Part shown: positions 16,501-22,751 of the stretch, one piece after another
How positions within the stretch are numbered: position 1 is the stretch's first letter
How the letters are laid out: each line of letters begins with the position of its first letter
NCBI GenBank assembly: GCA_041488295.1
Contig: JBGPOZ010000007.1
Coordinates: 1 to 44,732 of the forward strand
DNA length: 44,732 nucleotides
Direction of reading: 5' to 3'
From: URHD0088 sp041488295
Lineage (GTDB): Bacteria > Pseudomonadota > Alphaproteobacteria > ATCC43930 > CGMCC-115725
Notes under the pieces: generated by a model
What the model was told of the DNA's origin: nothing
The model's input: the letters and a program-made list of their open reading frames with translations, nothing else
The model's database searches: none
Translations under genes and position numbers: made by a program

Positions 16501-16873
16501 CCTTGTCCTCGTCGCTGCCTCCGTCCGCCGCGTCTTCCTTCTTGTCCATCGCGTCCATGAGGCGCCCGGCGGCCTCGTAGACCGAGGTATCGCCCTGCTG
16601 CGCGGAGCGCGAGCGGATGGCGCGGAGGGCCGAGCGGTAGACCTTACCGTCCTTGCCGAAGGGATATTTATAATGCGCCTTGGTGGTGTCGTCGGCGGCT
16701 GTGTCGATGCCGAGATGCCACTTGCCGTAATTGGTCCAGTCGTCGCCGCCATCGCCCAGGAGCTTGTCGCCGTCCGCGGCGTCGAAACTCCAGGCGCCGT
16801 CCGTGTCATAATCGCCCGCCTCGATGCGCGCGGCGCCGTTGGTCTCGCCGGCGTGGTTGACGACAGTCGCCAT
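13589..16873 (-). CDS. S49 peptidase / prohead protease / HK97-fold major capsid protein fusion
   Basis: One uninterrupted 1,094-residue frame holds three usual phage proteins. Residues 1-100 are a lead segment containing HYKYPFGKDGKVYRSALRAI. Residues about 200-430 are an SppA-like S49 peptidase: FRCDSPGGAVAG, then MACSAAYAIASACD with likely nucleophile Ser294, and likely Lys345/346 in GEKKIDG. Residues about 480-640 are an HK97-type prohead protease domain with LLDGHGERALD (His533) and RGASAGYLV (Ser589). After a helical linker (650-720), residues 740-1,094 are an HK97-fold capsid protein. ATG 16,873 has AAGGA 8 bases upstream and lies 17 bases after the portal stop. Protease-capsid fusions are known, but the S49 domain in front is extra. 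Self-cleavage during assembly is inferred. Confidence 0.9.
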   Translation of the reverse strand: MATVVNHAGETNGAARIEAGDYDTDGAWSFDAADGDKLLGDGGDDWTNYGKWHLGIDTAADDTTKAHYKYPFGKDGKVYRSALRAIRSRSAQQGDTSVYEAAGRLMDAMDKKEDAADGGSDEDKEGAIRRRAETRKIRRRALAGYRVALRRELVGIPLLVSRRALERGLAAASSGAPLPLRAWDDGYDADDDGAQEPERRPYAVTDAGIAIIDVAGPLVQRGSWFMQACFGVTGYEFLAEELAQALADPAVQAIVFRCDSPGGAVAGCFDFVDELYAARGAKPLIACVDEMACSAAYAIASACDRVYLPRTAMVGSVGVVALHVDFSAQDEMLGEQWTYVFAGEKKIDGNPHAPLSRSARADLQGEIDQAYELFIETVARNRGIDAAAVRGTEAAVYAGAAAVEIGFADKILPFRQALAALGAEFGAAEADPPPLFGGDDEPEETAPQMTLGDRRTRELAGGAAMHIRDLLARMRAASVDLDQRTAEIVIATETPVRIYDYDRRRWADEVLGCRPGEIRLARFDAGLPLLDGHGERALDLRLADQIGAAVPGSAIIANGELRGTFLFSDKPGAEQALRDVASGVLRGASAGYLVHRYRIDETTSPPTYRAVDWEPVEATALPIPADPKAGFRSLSRATRPATLHERTSEVEKTAAAGAKPANDDAVRTQAIEAERTRTSGIRATARKLTLPPEMVEQALDEGLSLEAFRERALDHVAQHGTTAGPIVSVRPSPDAEAVTTPTAKSGGFKTFGEHLAAVARYSISGNDSGALDKRLVRAPTGAGEVGPDAGGFLVQTDFYAEIMQRAFTGGKILSRVFKLPISTSANGIKIPGIDETSRATGSRWGGVSMAWASEGDAGGTGKPKFRLIELDLKKLLGFWNVSDELLEDTTALTAIGTVAFTQEYIFMVEDGCFRGTGAGQPLGILKAPAKVTIAKEQGQAAATIVMNNLTKMWAALDERSEENSVWMCNRNAIPQLIALNAPIGTAGALVFMPPGGLSGTPYGSLLGRPVMTTEYNETLGTEGDIVLVDWSQYVMCDKAALQAMSSMHVRFLTDEMVFRFRYRVDGQPAWHSAVTPYKGAAGEKRSPYITLANR

Positions 16874-16889
16874 GGCTCGTTCCTTACGG

Positions 16890-18548
16890 TCAGCTGGTGA
16901 GGGCGCGCGGCACGAGGCGCCGCACCGTGGCGCCGGCCGCGCCGTCGCCGCCCTGGTCGACCTGGCCCTGATCGGCCGCGCCGGCGCCCGTATCGCCGGC
17001 ATCGCTCGTCGTGTCGCCCGGATCCTGGTAGGTCTCGGCGGCTTGCGCCGCATCGGCCTTCTGGATGTCGCCGCGCAGGCCGATCTTGCGCGGATCGCTG
17101 TCGAGGACGAGGCCGCGCTCGTCGATCTTCGCGTTCATTTCCTGGATCTCGTCGAGGACGCTCTCGGGATCGTCGCCCTCCATGGCGATCGCCTCGGAAA
17201 GGCTCATGAAGCCGGCGCGCACCCGGCCCAAGGTCGCCTTGTAGTCGTTGACCGGGTCGATCGATTCGAAGCGGGGCGGCGTCCATTGCGCGTCGTAAGG
17301 CGTCCCGTCAGGCAGCTTTCCCGCGGCGATCGCCGTGTCGATGAAGTCGCGCCAGATCGGCCGGCAGACGGTCGGCACGAAGATCGTCTTCTGCAGCGCC
17401 CGCATCATGCGGCGGAATTCGAGGATGCCGAGGCGCCCGCTCGAGAAATTGACCTGGCTCAGATCGCCCGAGATGAGCTCGTAGGTCATGCGCGCGCCGG
17501 CGGCGATCGAGCGGAGCTGCGCGCGCTTGTAATCGGCATAACCGCCGGCCGAGGTCGGATGCGTGAAGTTGACTGAGGCGCCTTCCGGCAGATAGGCGAT
17601 GAGGCCGGGCTCGATCTGGTCGACCTTGTTGCCCTTGGCGTCGCGCACCTGCGTGCCCAAGCCCTGCTCGGCGATCTGCTCGCCGCCGGTGACGATCGCG
17701 GCAAGGCAGGCCTCGGTGCGCTTCCTGACGATCTCCGCCTCCTCGTAATCGTCGAGGAGGCGGAATTTCAGCATGACCGGGGCGAGCCAGGGGACGCCGC
17801 GCACCTGGCCCGGGCGCTGCACCTCGTAGAGATGCTCGATTTCCGAGGCAGGGACGCGCACCTGCTCCATCACCGTCTGCATGCCGGGGATGATGTCGCC
17901 GGGATGGCGGGTCCACATCCAATAGGCGCGGCGCTCGCCGATCGGCGAGAACTCGACACCCTCGACGATCTGGCCGCCGTCCGGGAGCGTCTCGTTCTTC
18001 CAGTGGACTAGCAGATCGCCCTCGAGGAGCTGGCGCTGCACCGGCACGGCGAAGCCGTCGGAGGGGCGGCGCCGGCGGCGGCGCAAGAGCACCTCGCCCG
18101 ATTCGAACCAGGCCCGCGCGGCGACGCGCTGCAGGCCGAAGAAATCGTGGCGGCCATCGGCGTCAAGCTCGTCGGCATGGGTCGCCCAGAGCTCGTTGAT
18201 GCGCTTGTCGAGCGCATCGTCGCCGGTCTTGGCCCTGACGACGATGCCCGTGCCGACCAGATTGTTGACCAGGACCTCGATCGCCTTGGCGGCATGGGCG
18301 TTGTTGCGGACGAGATCGCGGGCTCTCGCGCGCAGCGCCCATAGCGCGCCATAGGTCTCGGCATTGGCCGAGAAGCCGCTGACCGTCCAGCCCCAAGTCT
18401 GGCGCGAGGACCCGGCAGCGTCGTAGCCGCGCCGCGCGATCGCCATCTTGGCGCGCGCGACCTGGCGGGCGAGGCCGGCCTTCGGGCTAACCCAGCCGAT
18501 CGCGCGGTCGAGCAGTGTCGGCCGCACTGCCTTCGCGGGAGACGCCAC
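16890..18548 (-). CDS. Phage portal protein (lambda gpB type)
   Basis: A 552-residue portal, the dodecameric ring at the capsid vertex through which DNA passes. The N-terminal segment RRGYDAAGSSRQTWGW and the following ARDLVRNNAHAAKAIEVLVN match the lambda-type family (Phage_portal_2), and EIEHLYEVQRPGQVRGVPWL is another conserved stretch. The length is normal for the family. The C-terminus is an acidic, Asp/Gly-rich tail. It lies between gpW and the capsid fusion, as in lambda-like head modules. Confidence 0.92.
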   Translation of the reverse strand: MASPAKAVRPTLLDRAIGWVSPKAGLARQVARAKMAIARRGYDAAGSSRQTWGWTVSGFSANAETYGALWALRARARDLVRNNAHAAKAIEVLVNNLVGTGIVVRAKTGDDALDKRINELWATHADELDADGRHDFFGLQRVAARAWFESGEVLLRRRRRRPSDGFAVPVQRQLLEGDLLVHWKNETLPDGGQIVEGVEFSPIGERRAYWMWTRHPGDIIPGMQTVMEQVRVPASEIEHLYEVQRPGQVRGVPWLAPVMLKFRLLDDYEEAEIVRKRTEACLAAIVTGGEQIAEQGLGTQVRDAKGNKVDQIEPGLIAYLPEGASVNFTHPTSAGGYADYKRAQLRSIAAGARMTYELISGDLSQVNFSSGRLGILEFRRMMRALQKTIFVPTVCRPIWRDFIDTAIAAGKLPDGTPYDAQWTPPRFESIDPVNDYKATLGRVRAGFMSLSEAIAMEGDDPESVLDEIQEMNAKIDERGLVLDSDPRKIGLRGDIQKADAAQAAETYQDPGDTTSDAGDTGAGAADQGQVDQGGDGAAGATVRRLVPRALTS

Positions 18549-18560
18549 GCCCGGTTCCCC

Positions 18561-18773
18561 TCAGCCGCGGACGAAGACGGTCGGTCGCGACAGCGGCCGC
18601 AGCGGCTTGTCGGCGTGGATGTCGCGGTCCGTCTCCATCTCGCGCAGGAGCGAGCGCATCTCGGCGAGGCTGCGGTATTGCGTGCGCTTGCCGTCATATT
18701 CGACGAGGGTGACGCCGAGCGCCAAGGCGTTGGCGAGCGCGGTGATCTGCGGATCGGTCCATTTGCGCGCCAT
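18561..18773 (-). CDS. gpW-like head-tail joining protein
   Basis: A 70-residue protein in the size and layout of lambda gpW: an N-terminal helix (ALANALALGVTLV), the two-strand EYDGKRTQYRSLAEM motif, then a second helix (RSLLREMETDRD). gpW stabilises packaged DNA and prepares the vertex for tail joining. It lies between terminase and portal genes, as gpW does in lambda. ATG 18,773 is followed by a 12-base gap to the portal start. Confidence 0.85.
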   Translation of the reverse strand: MARKWTDPQITALANALALGVTLVEYDGKRTQYRSLAEMRSLLREMETDRDIHADKPLRPLSRPTVFVRG

Positions 18774-18790
18774 GGCGGGTCCTCGCGTTC

Positions 18791-18806
18791 AGTGCCAATT
18801 GGCACT
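18791..18806. repeat. 16-bp perfect palindrome AGTGCCAATTGGCACT (copy 2 of 3)
   Basis: It lies in the 41-bp gap between the terminase large subunit stop (18,815) and the gpW start (18,773). The 14-bp core is identical to the copies at 4,541 and 32,846. A related half site, AATTGGCACC, occurs at 20,339-20,348 inside the terminase gene. Confidence 0.75.
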
Positions 18807-18814
18807 CACCGGCA

Positions 18815-20836
18815 TCAGCCGAACCATTTGCCGCGGCGCGGCGTGCCAAGCCAGCCGCGTTGCGGTGGCGAGGCGTCGGCAGGATCGGCGTCCGGCGGAG
18901 CTGGGGTCGAGACCGGCTCCGCCGGCGCCGGTGCGGGCGCAGCGGCGCCGGGGAGGGCCTGCTGCACCGCGCGCGCCGGATCGAACAAATCGGGCTGGCG
19001 CTCCGCTTGCGCGGCGGCGCCGGAAGCCGTGAGCTCGGCCTCGATCCGGTCGGCGGCGGCGTCGGTCATGGCGCGCCAGCCGCAGCGGATCGCGGCGCCC
19101 TCGGCGATGAGCTCGGTATCGAGCACCTCGTTCGCCTGGGTCGCGTGCTTCACCCAGCGCCACAGCACCGAGCCGTCTGGCGACTTCTTCTGGACGCGGC
19201 GCTCGGCGCAGAGCTGCTCGTAGAAATCGTCGTCGAGACCCTGCGGGTAACCGCAGAAGCCGCGCGCCAGCGGGTCGGTCTGCTCGAGGGCCTTGTAGAG
19301 CGTTGACTTGAGGCCGGAGACGCCGAGATTATAAAAGCGCTTCTGCTGGCGCCGGGCGCGGCCGTCGGGGCGGCGCTCGGATTGGACCGGCACGAGCGGC
19401 GGCGAGGTCTCGGACCTGGCGCCGCGCGTCACGATGACGCGGCTCCACGGATGGCGCCGCGCCCAGCCGAGGACGTCGTTGGTCCAGGCATTGCCGTCGA
19501 TCGCCAGCATCAGGAGGCGGCGGTCGTTGCCGTAATCGTCGCGCCAGGTCTCGGCGAAGAGCGCGTCGAGCCCGGCCTGGCATTCGGCGGTCGAGATGTG
19601 CCCTTCGATGACGCGGTATTCGACCGTCCAGCGGCGGCCGTCGCGGCCGAAGGCCTTGCAGTGAACTTCGACGCGGTCCTTCTGGCAATCGGCGCCGGCG
19701 GTGAAGAGGAGGCCGCCCGTCGGGACCGTGCCCTTGCGGTGGCCGCCCTCGCGGGCGCGGTCGCGGATCGCCTCCCAGGGCGGCGCCTCACCGGCGCTCT
19801 GATAGGGCTCGCCGGCATTGTCGTTGGCGAAGCCCTGCTCCGCCGACGGGTTGCCCTCGGCCTTGATGAAGGCGCGGGCGATGTTCTCCCAGGTCTCGAG
19901 CGGCGAATAGGCGGCCCACAGGTGGAAGCTCGGCTCGTGCGCGCCGGCATTGTGCGCGACCCAGCGACCCTTGGCGACGATCTCGGCCTTGTGGCGGTGC
20001 TCGATCGCGGCGCCGCAGGCGGCGCAGGTGAAATGCGCGCGCTCCGGATGCTCGCGGTCGAGGCCGGAGAGCATGTTCTCCCAGAGGAGCGGCTGCTCGT
20101 GGCCGCAATGCGGGCACGGCACGTGCCAGCGCTCCTGCGTCCCCGCCTTGAAGTTGCGCGTGATGCGGCAATTGTGCTCGAGGAGCGGCGTCGAGACCTT
20201 GAAGAGCTTGGCGAAGAGGAAGGCCTTGGACCGGCTGTCCGCCATCGTCTCGCTGTCGCCCGAGGGCAGCATCTCCCATTTCGAGAGATCGTCCTGGACC
20301 TGGATGCGCGCCGATTTCATCGAGACCGCCGGGCCGGAATTGGCACCGGCGACGGTGAGCGAGCCGCGCCCGTCCGCGCGCTCGTAGAAGAGCAGCGACT
20401 GGCTGCCGTCGCGCGACCGCTCCTCGCCGAAGACTTGGCGCAGCCGCTCCGATTGGCGCAGCATCGGCCGCCATTTGAGCCGCGCCCACTCGGTCGCGTT
20501 CGACTCGGTCGGATGGTAGTAGATGGCGTGGCAGGGATCCTCGGCGAGCCCGGCCCCGATGAAGACCTGGCAGATGACAGATTTGCCGATCTGCGCCGAG
20601 CCCATGAAGGTGACGATGCGCGCCGCGTGCTCGGGCGAGAGGCATTCGAGCGGGCGGCGGAAATAGGGGAAGCGGTCGGGATCGTAGGGACCGGGGAACG
20701 GGCTCTCCTCGCCGAAGGCGACATTGCGCTGCGCCCAGAGGGTGAAGTCGGGCGGCGGCGGCGGCGTCAGGATCTCGGCCGCGATCTTGGCGAAGGCGCG
20801 GTCGGCATCGGCGAGCGGCGCGAAATCGAGCGGCAT
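18815..20836 (-). CDS. terL: Terminase large subunit (lambda gpA family)
   Basis: A 673-residue ATPase-nuclease that cuts and pumps DNA into the prohead. The Walker A-like motif GSAQIGKS is at residues 79-86 and an acidic IQVQDDLSKWE follows near 180. A CPHCGHEQ...CAACG zinc-binding loop lies in the middle, typical of gpA-type terminases. The nuclease half contains LLFTAGADCQKDRVEVH and LMLAIDGNAW with conserved Asp residues. The C-terminal 60 residues are Ala/Pro-rich. ATG 20,836 follows the small-subunit stop by 12 bases. Confidence 0.93.
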   Translation of the reverse strand: MPLDFAPLADADRAFAKIAAEILTPPPPPDFTLWAQRNVAFGEESPFPGPYDPDRFPYFRRPLECLSPEHAARIVTFMGSAQIGKSVICQVFIGAGLAEDPCHAIYYHPTESNATEWARLKWRPMLRQSERLRQVFGEERSRDGSQSLLFYERADGRGSLTVAGANSGPAVSMKSARIQVQDDLSKWEMLPSGDSETMADSRSKAFLFAKLFKVSTPLLEHNCRITRNFKAGTQERWHVPCPHCGHEQPLLWENMLSGLDREHPERAHFTCAACGAAIEHRHKAEIVAKGRWVAHNAGAHEPSFHLWAAYSPLETWENIARAFIKAEGNPSAEQGFANDNAGEPYQSAGEAPPWEAIRDRAREGGHRKGTVPTGGLLFTAGADCQKDRVEVHCKAFGRDGRRWTVEYRVIEGHISTAECQAGLDALFAETWRDDYGNDRRLLMLAIDGNAWTNDVLGWARRHPWSRVIVTRGARSETSPPLVPVQSERRPDGRARRQQKRFYNLGVSGLKSTLYKALEQTDPLARGFCGYPQGLDDDFYEQLCAERRVQKKSPDGSVLWRWVKHATQANEVLDTELIAEGAAIRCGWRAMTDAAADRIEAELTASGAAAQAERQPDLFDPARAVQQALPGAAAPAPAPAEPVSTPAPPDADPADASPPQRGWLGTPRRGKWFG

Positions 20837-20848
20837 CGGGGCGGCCGG

Positions 20849-21487
20849 TCAGGCGGCGGCGGGATCGTCCGGCGCGTCGTCTAGCTCGGACGCGGGTGCG
20901 GAAGCGGGGAGCGAATCGGCCCTGGCTGCGGCCTCGCCCGCGAGCTTGGCGCGGAAGCTGCGCCACCATTGCTTGGCGGCGACGATCGCCGCCTTCGGGT
21001 CGCTCTCGCCGGCGAGGCGCTCGGCCAGCTCGGGGAGCGCCGCCTCGATGCGACCGATCAGCTCGCCGATGCCGCGGCGCCAGGCTGGCTCGATCTCGGC
21101 GATGCGCGCCCAGGCGCCGTTCTGCGCCAGCAGCTCGATGCGGCCCTTCTTCGCGCGGCTCTCGGCGTCGTCCGCCTTCGCCTTGAGGAGGCGGCGCTGA
21201 TCGTCGCTGGCAACCGCCGGCGCGCGAGGCGATGGCGCAACGGGCGGTTCGTCCTCCTGTTCCGACGCCGCCAGCAACGGGACCGCCTGCCCAATCTGCT
21301 GCGATGGGTCGAGGTTGCGGCCCAATTGTGCGAGGGCGACGGCGACGTCGATCTTCTCGCCGTCCTTCGTCCGTACCAGCGCCGGCCCGTGGATCTTGCC
21401 CGCGGCGATCCATTGCGAGACGCGACCCGGCGTCCGCCCGGTCAGCCGCGCGAACTCGGCCTTGAGGACGGTCCCGCCAGTCTCCAT
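20849..21487 (-). CDS. terS: Terminase small subunit (Nu1-like DNA recognition protein)
   Basis: A 212-residue protein with an N-terminal winged-helix/HTH motif (VLKAEFARLTGRTPGRVSQW, residues about 7-26) similar to lambda Nu1, followed by a charged helical middle and an Ala/Asp-rich tail. It recognises the packaging site and recruits the large subunit. ATG 21,487 is preferred to a TTG at 21,505 because GAGG is well spaced upstream. It is the first gene of the late operon, so the packaging site is expected within or just upstream of it. Confidence 0.8.
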   Translation of the reverse strand: METGGTVLKAEFARLTGRTPGRVSQWIAAGKIHGPALVRTKDGEKIDVAVALAQLGRNLDPSQQIGQAVPLLAASEQEDEPPVAPSPRAPAVASDDQRRLLKAKADDAESRAKKGRIELLAQNGAWARIAEIEPAWRRGIGELIGRIEAALPELAERLAGESDPKAAIVAAKQWWRSFRAKLAGEAAARADSLPASAPASELDDAPDDPAAA

Positions 21488-21524
21488 GCCGAAAACCCTC
21501 GCCAAACCGGCCCGCTAAACCGCC

Positions 21525-21532
21525 GCTATAGC
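21525..21532 (-). promoter_or_regulatory. Possible late promoter -10 (GCTATAGC)
   Basis: On the minus strand TATAGC lies about 40 bases before the terminase small subunit ATG. No -35 hexamer is at the right distance, which is usual for activator-dependent late promoters. Two TTAGCC copies at 21,542 and 21,550 might be activator sites. The rest of 21,488-21,721 holds a terminator hairpin and otherwise nothing I can name; a cos or pac site is expected here but cannot be recognised. Confidence 0.25.
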
Positions 21533-21654
21533 CCCGATGCCTTAGCCCTTTAGCCTTCTCTCAACCCGCAAAACTGGCGACCCCCCGCACCTTTGCCGCC
21601 TGTATTGCGTTTGGGCTGGGAAGGACCCAAGCTCGAATGGCCTGGCGCTGCCGC

Positions 21655-21692
21655 AAATGAAAGCGCCCGCCGCGGCGAGGCCGGGCGGGCGC
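21655..21692 (-). terminator. Intrinsic terminator after the HTH gene
   Basis: A perfect 9-bp stem GCGCCCGCC / GGCGGGCGC (21,663-21,671 and 21,684-21,692) with a 12-base loop. On the minus strand it is followed by TTTCATTT. It starts 30 bases past the stop of the gene at 21,722-22,468 and separates early from late transcription. The U-tract is broken by C and A, so read-through or antitermination is possible. Confidence 0.6.
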
Positions 21693-21721
21693 AGACATCC
21701 AGAATGTCGAAACAGATACCC

Positions 21722-22468
21722 TTACGGTCCCAGCATGTCAAGCCCTTGTGTGTTCGCGTCCCAACCGGCCAAGATCGTGTAGCGAGTCAGGGCGTCCATG
21801 ATGCGTTTCGTCAGCGAGCCGTGCTTAACGCCGCGCGCCCGCTCGACCTCGCGTATGCCCCTACCCTCCAGAATGACCTCGAGCATACCCTCCATTGGCC
21901 ATCCCTCGGCCCTGCATGACGAGAGCCAGCGCGAGTAGCGGCGGAAGGCGGGCATGACGTCGATCGACCCTGCAGGCTCTGTGCGCGGGCGCGGCGACAC
22001 GTCGACGCGCGGCTGGGTCAGATCGATGACCGCAAGACAGCCGCCGGCCAGCTGTTGTTCGGCGACTTGCTGGATCTCGACAAAGGCCGCCAGCTCCAGC
22101 GCGCCGATCTTGCCTGTCTCGACAAGGCGTCTGATCGGGTTGCCATCGCGCCGGCGCCATAGCTGGTTGGTCGGACCGCCGAACCCTGTCTTGGCCGATC
22201 GCCGCGCCTCGGCGCCGACATCCTCGCTAGCGCGCAGGAGCTTCGTCAGCGTCGCGGCCCGCTGCCGCGTCTCCTCGCTCGCCGCCTCCGGATCGCTCGC
22301 GAGCATCATCGTGCGCAGCCGTTCGACCAGGCGCCGCATGGCATTGGTCCCGCTCTTGCGCTCGAGGCGCAGCCCCAATTCTGCCATCTCCGCGATGGCG
22401 GTGAAGTAGCGCCGATCAGCGAGCATCACCGTCGATCCCATCATTCGCGTCATGCTTTCCCCATCCAT
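21722..22468 (-). CDS. HTH-containing phage protein, candidate regulator or replication factor
   Basis: A 248-residue protein. Most of it is helical and rich in Arg and Leu (LGLRLERKSGTNAMRRLVER). The C-terminal part has a probable HTH, EGRGIREVERARGVKHGSLT, in the usual position of a DNA-binding tail. The start ATG has AAGGGG upstream, and its own gap carries a perfect TATAAT on the minus strand and GTACCG repeats. It is closed by a terminator just before the late operon. A late-gene activator or an origin-binding protein would both fit; no family is recognised. Confidence 0.5.
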   Translation of the reverse strand: MDGESMTRMMGSTVMLADRRYFTAIAEMAELGLRLERKSGTNAMRRLVERLRTMMLASDPEAASEETRQRAATLTKLLRASEDVGAEARRSAKTGFGGPTNQLWRRRDGNPIRRLVETGKIGALELAAFVEIQQVAEQQLAGGCLAVIDLTQPRVDVSPRPRTEPAGSIDVMPAFRRYSRWLSSCRAEGWPMEGMLEVILEGRGIREVERARGVKHGSLTKRIMDALTRYTILAGWDANTQGLDMLGP

Positions 22469-22540
22469 GCGGAGCCCCTTTTTCGCTGCAACGGTCCCGT
22501 ACCGCTCGTGTCCCGCCTCTGTACCGCCTGTCTGTACCGG

Positions 22541-22600
22541 TCTAAGTCTTTCTATCCATTATCTTTTTCATTATATGATGAGAGTGGTACATAGAATGAT
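22541..22600. other. AT-rich segment, candidate origin unwinding region
   Basis: Sixty bases with about 28% GC inside a strongly GC-rich phage, placed between two groups of GTACCG repeats and next to the replicative helicase gene. This is the layout of an iteron origin with an unwinding element. It also contains promoter-like sequence, so an AT-rich regulatory region is the alternative. Confidence 0.5.
22570..22575 (-). promoter_or_regulatory. Promoter -10 TATAAT for the HTH gene
   Basis: A consensus -10 on the minus strand, about 100 bases upstream of the ATG at 22,468. No good -35 is seen; a GTAC copy lies just upstream (22,587) and three GTACCG copies lie in the presumed leader, which would suit autoregulation. 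A second -10-like GATAAT is at 22,558-22,563. Confidence 0.45.
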
Positions 22601-22751
22601 GGAGATGCGTATGCGCAGGCACGCGCGCGCGTCACGCGAGGCCGTCGCGTCGTGCCGCGTACCGCTCGCCGCCGACTCGGCGGAAACCGTGGCGCGGGGC
22701 CGGTACACACGGGCGGTACGCGTACCGTGCCTGTACCGCTTTCCGTACCGC

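Larger units (their letters stand above)
22499..22750. repeat. GTACCG repeat cluster (iteron-like)
   Basis: GTAC occurs ten times in 252 bases, where about one is expected. Six copies read GTACCG on the plus strand (22,499, 22,521, 22,534, 22,659, 22,733, 22,745). CGGTAC copies start at 22,701 and 22,714; the latter joins GTACCG at 22,722 to make the 14-bp palindrome CGGTACGCGTACCG (22,714-22,727). A plain GTAC is at 22,587. Many spacings are 11-13 or 22 bp, close to whole helical turns. The cluster flanks an AT-rich block and fills the gap between the helicase gene and the HTH gene. Confidence 0.75.

Noticed and set aside
16873..17053. N-terminal extension of the capsid fusion into the portal gene
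   Set aside because: The extension is Arg/Pro-rich and overlaps the portal C-terminus; ATG 16,873 has a good ribosome site.
21488..21721. A cos or pac packaging site
   Set aside because: Expected near terS, but no recognisable terminase-binding repeat or cohesive-end sequence could be identified by eye.
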